Assembly (NCBI GenBank): GCA_902627335.1
Contig: CACOIV010000001.1
Location: forward strand, 1 to 64,000
Reading direction: 5' to 3'
DNA: 64,000 bases
Source of the DNA: an uncultured Prochlorococcus sp.
GTDB lineage: Bacteria; Cyanobacteriota; Cyanobacteriia; PCC-6307; Cyanobiaceae
The notes below the pieces were generated by a model, which did no database searches, had not been told where the DNA came from, and was given only the letters and a program-made list of their open reading frames with translations. Shown in pieces: positions 1 through 12,062 of this stretch (its first letter is position 1; every line of letters starts with the position of its first letter). Made by a program: the position numbers and the translations under genes.

Positions 1-334
1 AGGCTAAACACCAATTCCCTATTAAGAAAAGATCTTATAGGCATAAATCTTACATACATATTTTCAGCTTCAATCTTTGAGTCTGGTATTTCAATATCTA
101 CAATCTTTGTATTCAAAACTGAAAATCCTAAAAACCTTAAACCAGAAAAGTCTCCAAGATTAAAATTTTTATTTAAATTACGTTTTAGTATTTTCTCTAA
201 ATTAGTTTTTTTAGATTCGTAAAAATTCTGTGATAATCGCGTTGATAAAGCTGTACAAAAAAATCCTACCGTAAATAATGACAAAACAGTGACAAAACTT
301 TTATTTATTTTCTGAAATTCATTATTTTTCAAAC
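1..334 (-). CDS. N-terminal part of a TamB/DUF490-like protein (truncated by window edge)
   Basis: Hand translation from a TTG start at 334: LKNNEFQKINKSFVTVLSLFTVGFFCTALSTRLSQNFYESKKTNLEKILKRNLNKNFNLGDFSGLRFLGFSVLNTKIVDIEIP...; N-terminal TM helix plus TamB-like N-terminus; open to window edge. Confidence 0.5.
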
Positions 335-396
335 TATGAACCGAAAATAGAGTAGTCTACCAAAATATAAGAAATTAAATCGACTAAAGCCAGTAA

Positions 397-855
397 ATGT
401 CTTTTTTTGAACTATTAGAGTCAACACCAAAAATATTTGGAATAATTGGTGGAATACTTTTTTTCATCACTTTAATAACCTTTTTCTTTAATTTCCCATT
501 AAAGTTTCGCTTAACGGGAGCGACAATTTTTTCTTTCCTCCTATCAATATTTAGCTGGGCTTTTTTACAAAGTTATAGTGAAAATATAAAAATAGAGGGG
601 GCAGTGTATTTACCAATAGTTTACGATAATGGGTCTGACTTAATAATAACTAAAGCTGATCAAGAATTTCCAATTGAATCAATTGATCCTACATTGGAAC
701 AAATATCATCTAACTTGAAAAAAGGGAGTCGATCTGGAAGAACAGTTAAAATTAGAATAAGACGTTTAGAAAAAATTTCAGAAGGAGTTAGCAAACCTAT
801 TGTTATTGGCGAGGTTGAGAAAAGTTTTATTACTGATGATTCTGTGAATGAATAA
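397..855 (+). CDS. Ycf51-like (DUF2518) membrane protein
   Basis: ORF 152 aa, two N-terminal TM helices followed by soluble domain, Ycf51-like layout. Confidence 0.55.
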   Translation: MSFFELLESTPKIFGIIGGILFFITLITFFFNFPLKFRLTGATIFSFLLSIFSWAFLQSYSENIKIEGAVYLPIVYDNGSDLIITKADQEFPIESIDPTLEQISSNLKKGSRSGRTVKIRIRRLEKISEGVSKPIVIGEVEKSFITDDSVNE

Positions 856-1249
856 TAAAAATAATCTTATAATTCTTCCAATTAACTTTCGACATGAGAA
901 AAAATTTCTAATAAAAAATAATTTCGACTCATGGCAGAAAATAAGAAATTTATCTGATTCTGAAATAAAAAAAATTATAAAAGCAGACTTATTATGCACT
1001 GAAAGTAGATTAATAAAAATCAGAGCCATAGCAATTTTTGTAATAGATCTCAATCTATTACCCCATGAAGCTTCTTTACTTCTTCATTGCGGTGTAGGAA
1101 ATATCAAAACCTTATCTAACTTAAATCCTGAAAGTCTTAAAAAAAAGATTGGAAGGTTGGAAAGAAATTTAAATATTAGAACACAATCAAAGCTTGATTT
1201 ATCCTCAATGAAGATCTGGATTTTAAGAGCAAAAAAATTATCTAAATAA
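848..1249 (+). CDS. conserved hypothetical, helix-hairpin-helix/DUF4332-like
   Basis: ORF 133 aa overlapping the previous gene by 8 bp; 'LLLHCGVGNIKTLSNLNPESLKKKI' HhH-like segment. Confidence 0.5.
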   Translation: MNNKNNLIILPINFRHEKKFLIKNNFDSWQKIRNLSDSEIKKIIKADLLCTESRLIKIRAIAIFVIDLNLLPHEASLLLHCGVGNIKTLSNLNPESLKKKIGRLERNLNIRTQSKLDLSSMKIWILRAKKLSK

Positions 1250-1305
1250 TTCTTTATTTTTAAAGCAATAACTTTATTGTAAAATTATAAAATATTGCTA
1301 AAAAG

Positions 1306-1581
1306 ATGTATAAGAACCTTTTTTATTCTTTTGTTTTATTATTAGCGCTTTCTGACCCGATTTATTCGCAAACTAATTTATTAGAAAGCGTTAAAAAAAA
1401 TCCTAAAAATGCAATAGAGTTATGTTCAAAGTTTAAGGCACTTAACTCAAAAGGAATTTCAGCTAATTCAGATTTAGCAATAACATATGTCTCTAAAAAA
1501 TGGAAAACTGAATTAAGTCCCTTAAATGCCGAAATATTATCTATTTATGTCATAGGTTTACATTGCCCAAAAGTTTTTTAG
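1306..1581 (+). CDS. small secreted hypothetical protein
   Basis: ORF 91 aa with signal peptide (MYKNLFYSFVLLLALSDPIYSQ). Confidence 0.5.
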   Translation: MYKNLFYSFVLLLALSDPIYSQTNLLESVKKNPKNAIELCSKFKALNSKGISANSDLAITYVSKKWKTELSPLNAEILSIYVIGLHCPKVF

Positions 1582-1588
1582 TAACTGA

Positions 1589-3157
1589 ATGATAAACAAA
1601 AAAGTTTTCGATGAATACATTAAATTAAAAGATGGTGTTAAATTAATATCTCGAATTTGGTTGCCATCAGGAAAAGGTCCTTGGCCTGCACTGTTAATGA
1701 GGCAACCTTACGGAAGAGAGATAGCTTCTACAATTACATATGCTCATCCATCTTGGTGGGCATCAAAGGGATATATGGTCGTAATACAAGATGTAAGAGG
1801 GCAGGGAGATTCTGAAGGAATTTTCAAAGGATTTTCACAAGAAGCCTCAGATACTTCCGAAACACATGAATGGGTAAGGTCCCTAGAAAATTGTAATGGG
1901 AAACTTGGCTTATACGGATTTTCCTACCAAGGATTAACTCAATTAACAGGAGAAGAATATTCTAAACCTCCGGATTGTCTTTCTCCAGCAATGACAGGAT
2001 TAAAGATTAAAGAGCATTGGTGTGCTCATGGAGATGCTTTTTTATGGCATAACAATATTTCATGGGCATTACAAATTGCAGCATTAAGAATGAAAAGAGA
2101 AAAAAATATTAAAGGATGGGAAAAGATTAGATCATCTTTTGAGACAAATACTCACTTAATAAATGGATTAGACATTTTAAAAGAATTTGATCCTGAAAAC
2201 TTTATTATTAAATGGCTTGATGAACTTAACAAAAATAATGCTTTTGAAGATATAAAACCTATTTCTGCATGGCTTAAAAAACCAATGTTGATTTTAGGCG
2301 GATTATGGGATCCGCACCTTAGAGGGGCTTTTGATCTATATAAAAGATCAAAAGATGTAGGGGGCGATCCTGAGATAGTAATAAGTGATTCAACTCATCT
2401 TGATTGGTGGGTAAACTCACAACATCTTTTACTAGATTTTTTCAATACCCACCTACAAAATAAAGGGGATTTAAAATCTAACTCGTTTAATCATAAAAAA
2501 ATATGGAATATATCATCAAATAGTTGGGATAATATTGAAAATAAATCACTTAATTATGAGTTTTCTTTAATCAGTGAAGGTCTTGCAAATGTTGAAGTTA
2601 TTGACGGTAGTTTATCTCGTGGCAATAATGGTTCTGGTTTTGTCTCGATAGTTCATGATCCGTGGAGACCCGTTCCATCAAATGGAGGACATTTAGGAAA
2701 AAATCCAGGTATGTTTAATAGAAAAAATATTGATAGAAGGCTTGATGTTGCTGTTTTTCAAACCCATTTTTTAAAAGAAAAAATACACTTATCAGGTATA
2801 CCAATCCTTTTTACCGCAATCAAAAGTGATCAAGAATCTTTTGATATTTGCTTAGCTTTATCTTTGATAGATAAAGATGAGGATATAATCAACCAATTCT
2901 CAACAGGCTTTTTGAGAGTAAAAGGTTTCAAAAATGATCAGAGCAAAATATATAGAATTGAATTTCAGCCTGTTAACATAAGTGTTTCAAAAGGATGCAA
3001 GCTTCGTTTGTCATTATCAGCATCTGCTTGGCCAGCAATAGGTGTAAATCCAGGATTTGATAGTAAACAATGTGGACAAGTCACAATAAACCATCAAATC
3101 ATAACTTTGAATTTTGATTTAAGTAAAACAATTATGAAAATCAACCCTTTTTTTTGA
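1589..3157 (+). CDS. CocE/NonD family hydrolase (X-Pro dipeptidyl-peptidase S15-like)
   Basis: ORF 522 aa; 'VVIQDVRGQGDSEG', 'GLYGFSYQGLTQL' nucleophile elbow. Confidence 0.85.
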   Translation: MINKKVFDEYIKLKDGVKLISRIWLPSGKGPWPALLMRQPYGREIASTITYAHPSWWASKGYMVVIQDVRGQGDSEGIFKGFSQEASDTSETHEWVRSLENCNGKLGLYGFSYQGLTQLTGEEYSKPPDCLSPAMTGLKIKEHWCAHGDAFLWHNNISWALQIAALRMKREKNIKGWEKIRSSFETNTHLINGLDILKEFDPENFIIKWLDELNKNNAFEDIKPISAWLKKPMLILGGLWDPHLRGAFDLYKRSKDVGGDPEIVISDSTHLDWWVNSQHLLLDFFNTHLQNKGDLKSNSFNHKKIWNISSNSWDNIENKSLNYEFSLISEGLANVEVIDGSLSRGNNGSGFVSIVHDPWRPVPSNGGHLGKNPGMFNRKNIDRRLDVAVFQTHFLKEKIHLSGIPILFTAIKSDQESFDICLALSLIDKDEDIINQFSTGFLRVKGFKNDQSKIYRIEFQPVNISVSKGCKLRLSLSASAWPAIGVNPGFDSKQCGQVTINHQIITLNFDLSKTIMKINPFF

Positions 3158-3217
3158 ATAATATTCATAAAAGAGCACAAAAATTTGATAAGCTTAACCC
3201 TTAAATAGAAACCAGTC

Positions 3218-5479
3218 ATGACTCAACAACTGCAATTAGACTGGATTAAATCAGAAGCTTCTAACCTTGAAAATTGTTGCAATGATAATCCTCTAAAACT
3301 ACTAGGACCACATTTTGTTGAAAATAATTGGGTAATAAGAGTTTGGATGCCCGAAGCAGAAGAAGTTTCAATTGTATTTAAAAATAAAATTCTTAAAACC
3401 AATACACCAAATCACAAATGGCTCTTTGAGGTTATAGTTGATGAAAATCCAGAAACCAACTATGAAGTAAATGTCCTAAGAGGAGGAATAAATCATTCAC
3501 AAAGAGATCCATGGGCTTTTAGAGAAGAATGGTTGGGAGAGGTTGATAGGCATCTTTTTGCAGAAGGCAATCATCATCATATATGGAAAAAATTAGGAGC
3601 TCATTTAACATCGATAAACGATATTGAAGGAGTAATGTTTGGTATTTGGGCACCAAATGCTAAAAGCATATCAGTTATAAGTGATATAAATTCTTGGGAT
3701 GGAAGGCATCATCCAATGCAAAAAAGATTAGGAGGTATCTGGGAGTTATTTATCCCTTTTATGAGAGAGGGCGATATATATAAATATGAGATCAGAACCC
3801 AGGAAGGTCATATTTATGAGAAATCAGATCCATATGGATTTTTACATGAAATTAGACCTCAAAATGGATCTGTAGTCTCAAAACTAAATAATTTCTCTTG
3901 GAGTGATAAAAAGTGGATGAAAGAAAGGGATTCTTCAAACCAGATTAACAAACCTATTTCAGTTTATGAAATGCATCTTGGGAGTTGGTTACATGCATCA
4001 GATCAAGATTTTTATACAGATAAAAATGGCAAAGATAGGACTCCTGTCCCAGCAGCTGACTTGAAGCCTGGAACAAGACTCTTAACTTATCCTGAATTCA
4101 CTGATAAGTTAATTCCATACGTTAAAGAAAGAGGTTTCACACATATAGAATTAATGCCGATATCTGAACATCCTTTTGATGGTTCATGGGGTTACCAAGT
4201 CACAGGTTGGTACGCGCCAACAAGTAGATATGGAACTCCCAATGAGTTCAAAGCATTTATCGACAAGTGTCATCAAGAGGGAATTGGGGTCATTCTAGAC
4301 TGGGTACCAGGACATTTCCCTAAGGATAAGCATGGATTAGCTTTCTTTGATGGATGTCATTTATATGAGCACGCAGATCCAAGAATAGGGGAGCATAAAG
4401 AATGGGGTACTTTAATTTTTAACTACAGTAGAAATGAGGTTAGAAATTTTTTAGTTGCTAATCTTGTTTATTGGTTTGAAGAATTTCATATAGATGGTAT
4501 TAGAGTTGATGCTGTGGCATCAATGCTATATAAAGATTACCTTCGTCCTGACGGAGAGTGGATACCAAATGAACATGGTGGCAATGAGAATATTGAGGCT
4601 GTAAAATTCCTTCAACAAGCTAATCATGTGTTATTTCAGCATTTCCCTGGAGCTCTCTCTATCGCGGAAGAATCTACCACTTGGCCAATGGTTACCAAAC
4701 CTACTGACATCGGTGGCTTAGGTTTTAATTTGAAGTGGAACATGGGTTGGATGCATGATATGCTCGATTATTTTGAGATAGATCCTTGGTTTAGACAATT
4801 CCATCAAAATAGCGTAACTTTCTCCATAACTTACAACTACACAGAAAATTTCATGCTTGCACTAAGCCATGACGAAGTTGTACATGGGAAGAGTCACTTA
4901 TTACACAAGATGCCAGGTGACGACTGGAAAAAATATGCCAACACAAGAGCTTTATTGACATATATGTGGACGCATCCAGGTAAAAAAACAATTTTCATGG
5001 GTATGGAATTTGGACAAAGACAGGAATGGAATGTTTGGGATGATTTACAATGGGATCTTTTACAATTCGAACCACATATAGGTATTAGAAATTTAATTGA
5101 TGATTTAAATAAACTTTATAAAAATGAGCCATCTCTATGGAAAAATGATTTTGATCCATATGGATTTCAATGGATAGATTGTAATGATAGAGAGAATTCT
5201 GTCATAAGCTTTATGAGGCGAGAAAATGAGACCAATGAATGGTTGATAATAGTCGCAAACTTTACCCCTAATACTCATGAATCCTATAAAATAGGGGTGC
5301 CTTTGAATGGTTTTTATAAAGAAATATTTAATTCTGATGCCTCGAAATATGGAGGCAGTAATAAAGGTAATTTCGGAGGTAAAAATTCAATAAATTACGA
5401 GATTCATAATTATAAAAATGCACTTGATCTATCTTTACCTCCCCTAAGCGTAAGCGTTTTTAAGTTTATTAATAATTAG
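3218..5479 (+). CDS. glgB: 1,4-alpha-glucan branching enzyme
   Basis: ORF 753 aa; GH13 motifs '[13 protein letters not shown]', '[11 protein letters not shown]', '[10 protein letters not shown]'. Confidence 0.97.
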   Translation: MTQQLQLDWIKSEASNLENCCNDNPLKLLGPHFVENNWVIRVWMPEAEEVSIVFKNKILKTNTPNHKWLFEVIVDENPETNYEVNVLRGGINHSQRDPWAFREEWLGEVDRHLFAEGNHHHIWKKLGAHLTSINDIEGVMFGIWAPNAKSISVISDINSWDGRHHPMQKRLGGIWELFIPFMREGDIYKYEIRTQEGHIYEKSDPYGFLHEIRPQNGSVVSKLNNFSWSDKKWMKERDSSNQINKPISVYEMHLGSWLHASDQDFYTDKNGKDRTPVPAADLKPGTRLLTYPEFTDKLIPYVKERGFTHIELMPISEHPFDGSWGYQVTGWYAPTSRYGTPNEFKAFIDKCHQEGIGVILDWVPGHFPKDKHGLAFFDGCHLYEHADPRIGEHKEWGTLIFNYSRNEVRNFLVANLVYWFEEFHIDGIRVDAVASMLYKDYLRPDGEWIPNEHGGNENIEAVKFLQQANHVLFQHFPGALSIAEESTTWPMVTKPTDIGGLGFNLKWNMGWMHDMLDYFEIDPWFRQFHQNSVTFSITYNYTENFMLALSHDEVVHGKSHLLHKMPGDDWKKYANTRALLTYMWTHPGKKTIFMGMEFGQRQEWNVWDDLQWDLLQFEPHIGIRNLIDDLNKLYKNEPSLWKNDFDPYGFQWIDCNDRENSVISFMRRENETNEWLIIVANFTPNTHESYKIGVPLNGFYKEIFNSDASKYGGSNKGNFGGKNSINYEIHNYKNALDLSLPPLSVSVFKFINN

Positions 5480-5598
5480 AAAACTTTCTTTTCATACAAT
5501 ATTATTTCACAAAATAATTTTGATATGAATTTAATCATACTTACGTTGTATTATTTTTAAGTTAAAGATTTTAATTTAAACAATTTTTAAAATTTAAA

Positions 5599-6639
5599 AT
5601 GGGTGAAAATTTGCCATTACTCTTAAGTGCTGCCTTAGGAAACAAAATCAGTAGACCTCCTGTATGGATGATGAGACAAGCAGGAAGGTATATGAAGATT
5701 TATAGGGACTTGAGAGAAAAATATCCAAGTTTCAGAGAAAGATCTGAGAATCCTGAACTTTCATATGAAATTTCAATGCAACCCTATTATGCTTTTAAAC
5801 CTGACGGTGTTATTTTATTTTCTGATATACTTACTCCTCTCCCAGGGATGGGAATAAATTTTGAAATAATAGAAAGTAAAGGCCCTATTATTGAAGATCC
5901 AATTAGAAATATAGATCAGATATCTAAATTAAGAGAATTAAATCCATCTGAAAGTCTAGGATTTGTTGGGGAAGTCCTAAAATCACTTAGGAGAGATATT
6001 AATGAAGATTCAACATTATTAGGCTTTGTTGGTGCACCTTGGACTCTCGCTGCATATGTTGTTGAAGGTAAAAGCAGTAAGAATTATTCGATTATTAAAG
6101 CAATGGCTTTTCGTGAGGCGAAAATGTTACATAAGCTCTTAGATCACTTTGCCGTTTCAATTGGAGAATATTTAAAATTCCAAATAAAATCTGGAGCCCA
6201 GGTTGTACAGATTTTTGATTCATGGGCAGGTCAATTGAGTCCCCAAGATTATGATACTTTTGCAGGTCCTTATCAAAAGAAGGTAGTTGACATTGTGAAA
6301 AAAGAATTTCCTAATACTCCTATCATTCTTTACATATCTGGAAGCGCAGGCGTTATTGAGAGGATGGCGAAAACAGGCGTTGATATTATTTCCTTAGACT
6401 GGACTGTTGATATTGAAGAAGCATCTCAAAGAATTCCAAACAATATAGGAATTCAGGGAAATATTGACCCAGGTATTTTGTTTGGTGATGAAGATACTAT
6501 TAAAAGAAGAATTGATGAAACCTTTGAAAAAATAAAAGGCAGAAAATATATACTAAATTTAGGCCATGGTATTTTACCAGGCACGCCAGAATCAAACGCA
6601 AGAACCTTTTTTGAACATAGTAAAAACTTATCTTATTAA
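5599..6639 (+). CDS. hemE: uroporphyrinogen decarboxylase
   Basis: ORF 346 aa; '[13 protein letters not shown]', '[16 protein letters not shown]'. Confidence 0.97.
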   Translation: MGENLPLLLSAALGNKISRPPVWMMRQAGRYMKIYRDLREKYPSFRERSENPELSYEISMQPYYAFKPDGVILFSDILTPLPGMGINFEIIESKGPIIEDPIRNIDQISKLRELNPSESLGFVGEVLKSLRRDINEDSTLLGFVGAPWTLAAYVVEGKSSKNYSIIKAMAFREAKMLHKLLDHFAVSIGEYLKFQIKSGAQVVQIFDSWAGQLSPQDYDTFAGPYQKKVVDIVKKEFPNTPIILYISGSAGVIERMAKTGVDIISLDWTVDIEEASQRIPNNIGIQGNIDPGILFGDEDTIKRRIDETFEKIKGRKYILNLGHGILPGTPESNARTFFEHSKNLSY

Positions 6640-6645
6640 AACATT

Positions 6646-7620
6646 TTGGCCACTAAAAAATTATTAATTACTGGTGCAAATGGCTGTGTAGGCCAATACC
6701 TTATTGATTGGTTTTTAAATAACAGTAATTTTTCGATTTTTTTGATGATTCGTGATCCCAATAAGTTATCGGATGAAATAAAAACCAATAAAAGAATTAA
6801 GCTTTTGACTTGTGACATAAGAGAATCTAAAAAATTTCATGATAAGATCAAAGGTATTAATTATATAGTGCACACTGCTACAGCATGGGGTGATCCCAAA
6901 AGAGCCTATGAAGTAAATGTAAAAGCATTTGAAGATTTAATATTAATGCTTAACAGAGATTGCATTGAGAGAATTATTTATTTCTCAACTGCAAGTATTT
7001 TGGATAAAAACACTAAATTAATGAAAGAAGCTTTGATTTATGGTACCGAATACATTCAAACAAAATATCTTTGCTATGAGAACCTCAAAAAAAGTGAATT
7101 TTCTGAAATAACTGATGTAGTTTTTCCCACCTTAGTATTTGGGGGAACTTTGGAAGATAAAAGTTATTTTCCTGTTAGTTATTTAACTTCTGGACTTTTA
7201 GAAGCAAGTAAGTGGCTTTGGATAGCAAGATTTTTTAAGCTGGATTCAAAATTTCATTTTATTCATGCAAAGGATATTGCCCAAATATGTGGTTATTTGA
7301 TAAGTGAGACCTATAGAGGCAAAAGCAGAGGTTTTAAAAAATTTGTCCTTGGTCAGAAATTCATAACTATTGATGAGGCTTTAGTTACTTTATTAAAAAA
7401 GAATCAATTAAAAAGGTATTTTTCTATCAGATTGAGTAAAAGAATTATAAAAATAATATTAAAAGTTTTACCAATACAAACAACTAATTGGGATAGTTTT
7501 AGCATAAAAAAATATGATTTCGACCATAAACCCATTACTAGACCTGAGACTTTTGGATTAACAAGTTATGCTAAAACTTTAAATAAAGTTATTAAAGTAT
7601 CAAAGTTACCAAAGATGTAA
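6646..7620 (+). CDS. NAD-dependent epimerase/dehydratase family protein
   Basis: ORF 324 aa, TTG start; Rossmann 'ITGANGCVGQYLIDWF'. Confidence 0.85.
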   Translation: MATKKLLITGANGCVGQYLIDWFLNNSNFSIFLMIRDPNKLSDEIKTNKRIKLLTCDIRESKKFHDKIKGINYIVHTATAWGDPKRAYEVNVKAFEDLILMLNRDCIERIIYFSTASILDKNTKLMKEALIYGTEYIQTKYLCYENLKKSEFSEITDVVFPTLVFGGTLEDKSYFPVSYLTSGLLEASKWLWIARFFKLDSKFHFIHAKDIAQICGYLISETYRGKSRGFKKFVLGQKFITIDEALVTLLKKNQLKRYFSIRLSKRIIKIILKVLPIQTTNWDSFSIKKYDFDHKPITRPETFGLTSYAKTLNKVIKVSKLPKM

Positions 7621-7688
7621 TATCCTTTAAAATTCTCACGATTTAGTAACCCATACCTTGTAAAATATAAGTAAAGTTAATTTTAATT

Positions 7689-8039
7689 ATGTTACGTTCA
7701 ATCTTTGCAAGTTTGTTTGCAATAATTTTAACTCTCGGTCTTGGTATTTCATCAGTTTCAGCTCAGACAGTGGAAGTTAAACTCGGTACCGACGCTGGTA
7801 TGCTTGCTTTTGAACCAAGCACTATAAATATAAGCGAAGGTGATACAGTTAAATTCATTAATAACAAGCTTGCTCCACATAATGCTGTTTTTGACGGCCA
7901 TGAAGAATACAGCCATGCAGACTTAGCTTTTGCACCAGGTGAATCATGGGAGGAGACCTTTACTGCAGCTGGTACTTATGAGTTCTATTGTGAACCACAT
8001 AGAGGTGCTGGCATGGTAGGCAAGGTTGTTGTTGAATAA
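7689..8039 (+). CDS. petE: plastocyanin
   Basis: ORF 116 aa; signal peptide; Cu ligands in 'APHNAVFD' and 'YEFYCEPHRGAGMVG'. Confidence 0.96.
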   Translation: MLRSIFASLFAIILTLGLGISSVSAQTVEVKLGTDAGMLAFEPSTINISEGDTVKFINNKLAPHNAVFDGHEEYSHADLAFAPGESWEETFTAAGTYEFYCEPHRGAGMVGKVVVE

Positions 8040-8060
8040 GAAAATTTAAAATAAAATAAA

Positions 8061-8090
8061 AAACTACCCAATTTGGGTAGTTTTTTTTTT
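8061..8090 (+). terminator. Rho-independent terminator of petE
   Basis: ACTACCCAATTTGGGTAGT hairpin followed by a T-run. Confidence 0.85.
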
Positions 8091-8123
8091 ATTTTTAGTA
8101 ACATCAAATTTTTAGAAGATTCA

Positions 8124-10706
8124 ATGAAGATTATTCCAAGTGAATTTACTAAAATTGCCTGGAAATGTTTTTTAATTGCCAAAAATAAAGCCTACATCGC
8201 TAAGCATCAAAACATTGATTCTGAGCATCTTTTACTTTCAATTTTAGAAAATGTTGAGTGGATTAATATTTTATTAGAAAAAAATAATATCATCCCAGAG
8301 CAGTTAGAAATTCAATTAAAAAATCTTATTAATAAAAAAGGGACTATGGGTTCCAAACAGGAAAAAATTTTTATAGGCAATAGTTTGGAAAAAACCTTTA
8401 TAAAAGCCCTACAAATTAAAAATGAATTATCTGAAGTAGTGATATCTACAGAACACATTATTTATGGAATAATTTATGATAAAAGTTGCGGAGGTTTAAT
8501 TTTAGGTAAAAAATCAGTTCAAGAATTTCTAGAATTTGCAAAAAAAATGAAGACTGAAAAAACAGTACAAAACGAAAAAGATGAAGAAAATAATGCTTTG
8601 GAAAAGTTTGGTATTGACTTAACCAAATTAGCAAGAGATGGACGTTTAGATCCTGTAATTGGTAGAGATGAAGAGATAAGACGAACAATCCAAATTTTAA
8701 GCAGAAGAACAAAAAACAATCCTGTTTTAATAGGTGAGCCTGGAGTTGGGAAAACTGCAATAGTTGAAGGTTTAGCTCAAAGAATCATTAATGGCGACGT
8801 TCCCACTTCTTTAAATAATCGTCAACTTATTTCACTTGATATGGGTTCTCTCCTTGCTGGCGCAAAGTATCGAGGAGAATTTGAAGAGAGAATTAAAGAT
8901 GTTTTAAAAAAAGTCAAAAAGTCGGAAGGGAAAATTATTTTATTTATTGATGAAATTCATACTGTTGTAGGAGCTGGAGCCACCGGTGGATCCATGGATG
9001 CCAGTAACCTTTTAAAGCCGATGCTAGCTAGGGGCGAATTAAGATGTATTGGAGCAACAACGATAATTGAACATAAACAAAATATAGAAAAGGATCCTGC
9101 CTTAGAAAGAAGGTTTCAAAAGATACAAATCAATTCTCCTTCAGTTGATGCAACCATTTCAATATTGAGAGGTTTAAGAGAAAAATATGAAGTTCATCAT
9201 GGCGTAAGGATTTCTGATAACGCTTTGGTGGCAGCTGCTAATTTAAGTGAAAGATATATAAATGATCGTTTTCTACCAGATAAAGCAATAGATTTAATAG
9301 ATGAAGCAGCCTCAAGGTTAAATATTATCATCACATCAAAACCTGAAGAAATAGATGAGATAGATAGAAAAGTTCTACAATTAGAAATGGAAAACTTATC
9401 TTTAAAAAGAGAATCAGACAACTCATCCCTCGAAAGACTAAAAAAAATAAACCAAGAATTAAAAATCTTAAAAGAAAAGCAAAGTGAACTAAATTTTCAA
9501 TGGAAAAAAGAAAAAGGAGAAATAAATGAAATTAGCAATATTAAAGAGGAAATTGAATCCACGCAATTAAAGATAGATCAAGCCAAGAGAAATTTTGATT
9601 TAAATAAAGCTGCAGAATTAGAGTATGGGACTCTTACATCATTACAAAATAAACTAAAAATCAAAAGTAATGATCTAAAAAATAATTATAAAGATAGTGA
9701 AAAAAGTCTTTTAAGACAAGAAGTTAATTTTAACGACATCGCTGAAGTTGTCTCAAAATGGACTTCTATACCTGTAAATGATTTAAGCCAATCAGAAAAA
9801 CAAAAACTACTAATACTCGAAAAGTCACTTAAGGAAAAAATAATAGGCCAGGATCATGCTATAAGCATAGTTGCAGATTCCATTAAAAGATCAAGAACTG
9901 GTCTTAATGACCCTCAACGACCAATCGCAAGTTTTTTATTTTTAGGCCCAACCGGGGTTGGCAAAACCGAACTAAGTAAAGTAACTTCAAATACTATTTT
10001 TGATAGCTCAACTTCAATTGTCAGACTAGATATGTCTGAATATATGGAAAAGCACTCTGTAAGTAAAATAATTGGAGCTCCCCCAGGTTATTTAGGCTTT
10101 GAGTCTGGAGGGCAATTAACTGAAGCAATTCGCAAAAATCCATACTCACTTATCCTTCTTGATGAGATAGAAAAAGCACATAAAGATATTTTGGATATCC
10201 TTTTACAAGTATTAGATGATGGAATTATTACTGATGGACAAGGTCGAATTATAAATTTTAAAAATTCAATCATTGTACTTACAAGTAATTTAGGTAGTCA
10301 ATCAATTAATGATTTATCAATAAGGAATGAAAATCAAATAGAAATTAAAAATATTGTCGATAAAGAATTAAAAAAATTTTTTAAACCAGAGTTTTTGAAT
10401 AGATTAGATGAAATTATAATCTTTAATAATTTAACTAAAGATGAATTAGCTCAAATTGCAAAGATTGAACTTAAAAATCTAGAAAAAAGACTGAAAAAAA
10501 AGGACTTATCACTTGAAATTACAGATGAAGCGATAAACTTCTTAATCAACAAAAGTTTTGATCATTTTTATGGGGCAAGGCCATTAAAAAGAATTATTAA
10601 AAAAGAAATAGAGTCAGATATTGCAAACAATATTTTAAGAAATCATTATGCAAATAAAAATGTGGTGGAAATATATGTTTCTGAAAATAAACTTGTAATT
10701 AATTGA
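8124..10706 (+). CDS. clpB: ClpB-type AAA+ chaperone/disaggregase
   Basis: Two Walker A motifs 'GEPGVGKTA' and 'GPTGVGKTE', ClpB middle domain; start moved to MKIIPSEF because upstream ORF extension overlaps the petE terminator. Confidence 0.92.
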   Translation: MKIIPSEFTKIAWKCFLIAKNKAYIAKHQNIDSEHLLLSILENVEWINILLEKNNIIPEQLEIQLKNLINKKGTMGSKQEKIFIGNSLEKTFIKALQIKNELSEVVISTEHIIYGIIYDKSCGGLILGKKSVQEFLEFAKKMKTEKTVQNEKDEENNALEKFGIDLTKLARDGRLDPVIGRDEEIRRTIQILSRRTKNNPVLIGEPGVGKTAIVEGLAQRIINGDVPTSLNNRQLISLDMGSLLAGAKYRGEFEERIKDVLKKVKKSEGKIILFIDEIHTVVGAGATGGSMDASNLLKPMLARGELRCIGATTIIEHKQNIEKDPALERRFQKIQINSPSVDATISILRGLREKYEVHHGVRISDNALVAAANLSERYINDRFLPDKAIDLIDEAASRLNIIITSKPEEIDEIDRKVLQLEMENLSLKRESDNSSLERLKKINQELKILKEKQSELNFQWKKEKGEINEISNIKEEIESTQLKIDQAKRNFDLNKAAELEYGTLTSLQNKLKIKSNDLKNNYKDSEKSLLRQEVNFNDIAEVVSKWTSIPVNDLSQSEKQKLLILEKSLKEKIIGQDHAISIVADSIKRSRTGLNDPQRPIASFLFLGPTGVGKTELSKVTSNTIFDSSTSIVRLDMSEYMEKHSVSKIIGAPPGYLGFESGGQLTEAIRKNPYSLILLDEIEKAHKDILDILLQVLDDGIITDGQGRIINFKNSIIVLTSNLGSQSINDLSIRNENQIEIKNIVDKELKKFFKPEFLNRLDEIIIFNNLTKDELAQIAKIELKNLEKRLKKKDLSLEITDEAINFLINKSFDHFYGARPLKRIIKKEIESDIANNILRNHYANKNVVEIYVSENKLVIN

Positions 10707-10727
10707 AAGTAAAAATATTCATTAATC

Positions 10728-11192
10728 TTAATACCATTGAGGAATTTTTTTGAAATATGCTCCATTTGATTTATTTTCCCTGGATTCAGCCTTCCAGCAA
10801 CATGCCCTACCTCCTTCTGTTTTTTTCAAATATTCATTTGCCCAAATCCAAATCAATTTTGAGGAATATTCCATCCCTACATTTTCCATCACTCTTAAAT
10901 CTAAGGCGCCAAGACTATTTAGTTCATTCCAATGATTTAACAATGGGTCATCTTTATTAATCAAGAATGTATGATCAAAATGATCTCTTAATTTTCTTTC
11001 CAAAGGTTTTAAGCTTGAGAAATCAACTATAAATCCATTATGATCTAATTCTTTTGCCTTAAACCAAAAAGTAAATGCTCTTGAGTATCCATGTATATAT
11101 CTGCAATGACCCTTATGTTGCCATTGTCGGTGAGAGCATGGAAAGTCCTCATAACGTTTAGAACATGAAAAGTGTGAAGAATCATTGGACAT
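10728..11192 (-). CDS. 6-carboxytetrahydropterin synthase / PTPS family (QueD-like)
   Basis: ORF 154 aa; 'CSHRQWQHKGHCRYIHGYSRAFTF' and 'DHTFLINKDDP'. Confidence 0.85.
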   Translation of the reverse strand: MSNDSSHFSCSKRYEDFPCSHRQWQHKGHCRYIHGYSRAFTFWFKAKELDHNGFIVDFSSLKPLERKLRDHFDHTFLINKDDPLLNHWNELNSLGALDLRVMENVGMEYSSKLIWIWANEYLKKTEGGRACCWKAESRENKSNGAYFKKIPQWY

Positions 11193-11245
11193 TATTTTAT
11201 TATCAAGTGAAAGTTAAGAAGATAAATTAGCAAGAACCAAAAACA

Positions 11246-11911
11246 TTGAACGAAATGACAAATTCAACAGATTTTTCTATAAATGATCTTAGCTATAACA
11301 ATGATGGATTGATACCTGCAATCGCGCAAGATTGGTTAGATGGATCAATCCTAATGTTTGCATGGATGAATATGGATTCACTTAAAAAAACTCTTAAAAC
11401 AAAAGAGGTACATTATTGGAGTAGATCGAGATCTGAAATCTGGAGAAAAGGGGCAACAAGTGGTAATATTCAGATCCTTAAAGAAATAAGATTTGATTGC
11501 GATAATGATGCCCTACTTCTATTTATAGAGCAAAAAGGTTCAGGCGCATGCCATACAGGAGAGAGGAGCTGCTTTTTTAATAAAATAAGTGATTTTTCTA
11601 TGAACGAAATAGAGAAAAAAGAAGTTCCATTATCAAATGAATGCTCAGAGTTATTTAATAGACTTTACGACCGAGCAATCTCGCATAAAAAAGAAAGTTA
11701 CACGAATTATTTGTTAACAAAAGGTAGTAATACTATTCTAAAAAAAATTGGCGAAGAGTCTGCTGAATTTATAATGGCTTGTATGAAAAATGATAATTCT
11801 GAAATAGCAAAAGAGGCAGCAGATATTATTTATCATCTTCAAGTAGCTCTTCTTCACAAGGATGTGACGTGGAGAGAAGTGTTAGAAGTTCTCGCCAATA
11901 GAAGAAAATAG
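11246..11911 (+). CDS. hisI: bifunctional phosphoribosyl-AMP cyclohydrolase / phosphoribosyl-ATP pyrophosphatase
   Basis: ORF 221 aa; HisI 'HYWSRSRSEIWRKGATSGN' and HisE 'KIGEESAEFIMACMK'. Confidence 0.95.
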   Translation: MNEMTNSTDFSINDLSYNNDGLIPAIAQDWLDGSILMFAWMNMDSLKKTLKTKEVHYWSRSRSEIWRKGATSGNIQILKEIRFDCDNDALLLFIEQKGSGACHTGERSCFFNKISDFSMNEIEKKEVPLSNECSELFNRLYDRAISHKKESYTNYLLTKGSNTILKKIGEESAEFIMACMKNDNSEIAKEAADIIYHLQVALLHKDVTWREVLEVLANRRK

Positions 11912-12062
11912 TTTTGATTTTTGTAGTTTTAATTAAAGACTTTTAGTAAAAAATGAAAATAGACCTCGTTATTTTTATTAATTAAATATTAATTATTTAT
12001 TACATGTATAGCAAATTAACAAATAAACCTTAAGTTAAAAGTATTCAATTATGGTATAAATC

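Noticed and set aside
8458-8760. Minus-strand ORFs within clpB (8458..8760, 8519..8719, 9197..9421, 10088..10273)
   Set aside because: Antisense shadows of a clear ClpB gene.
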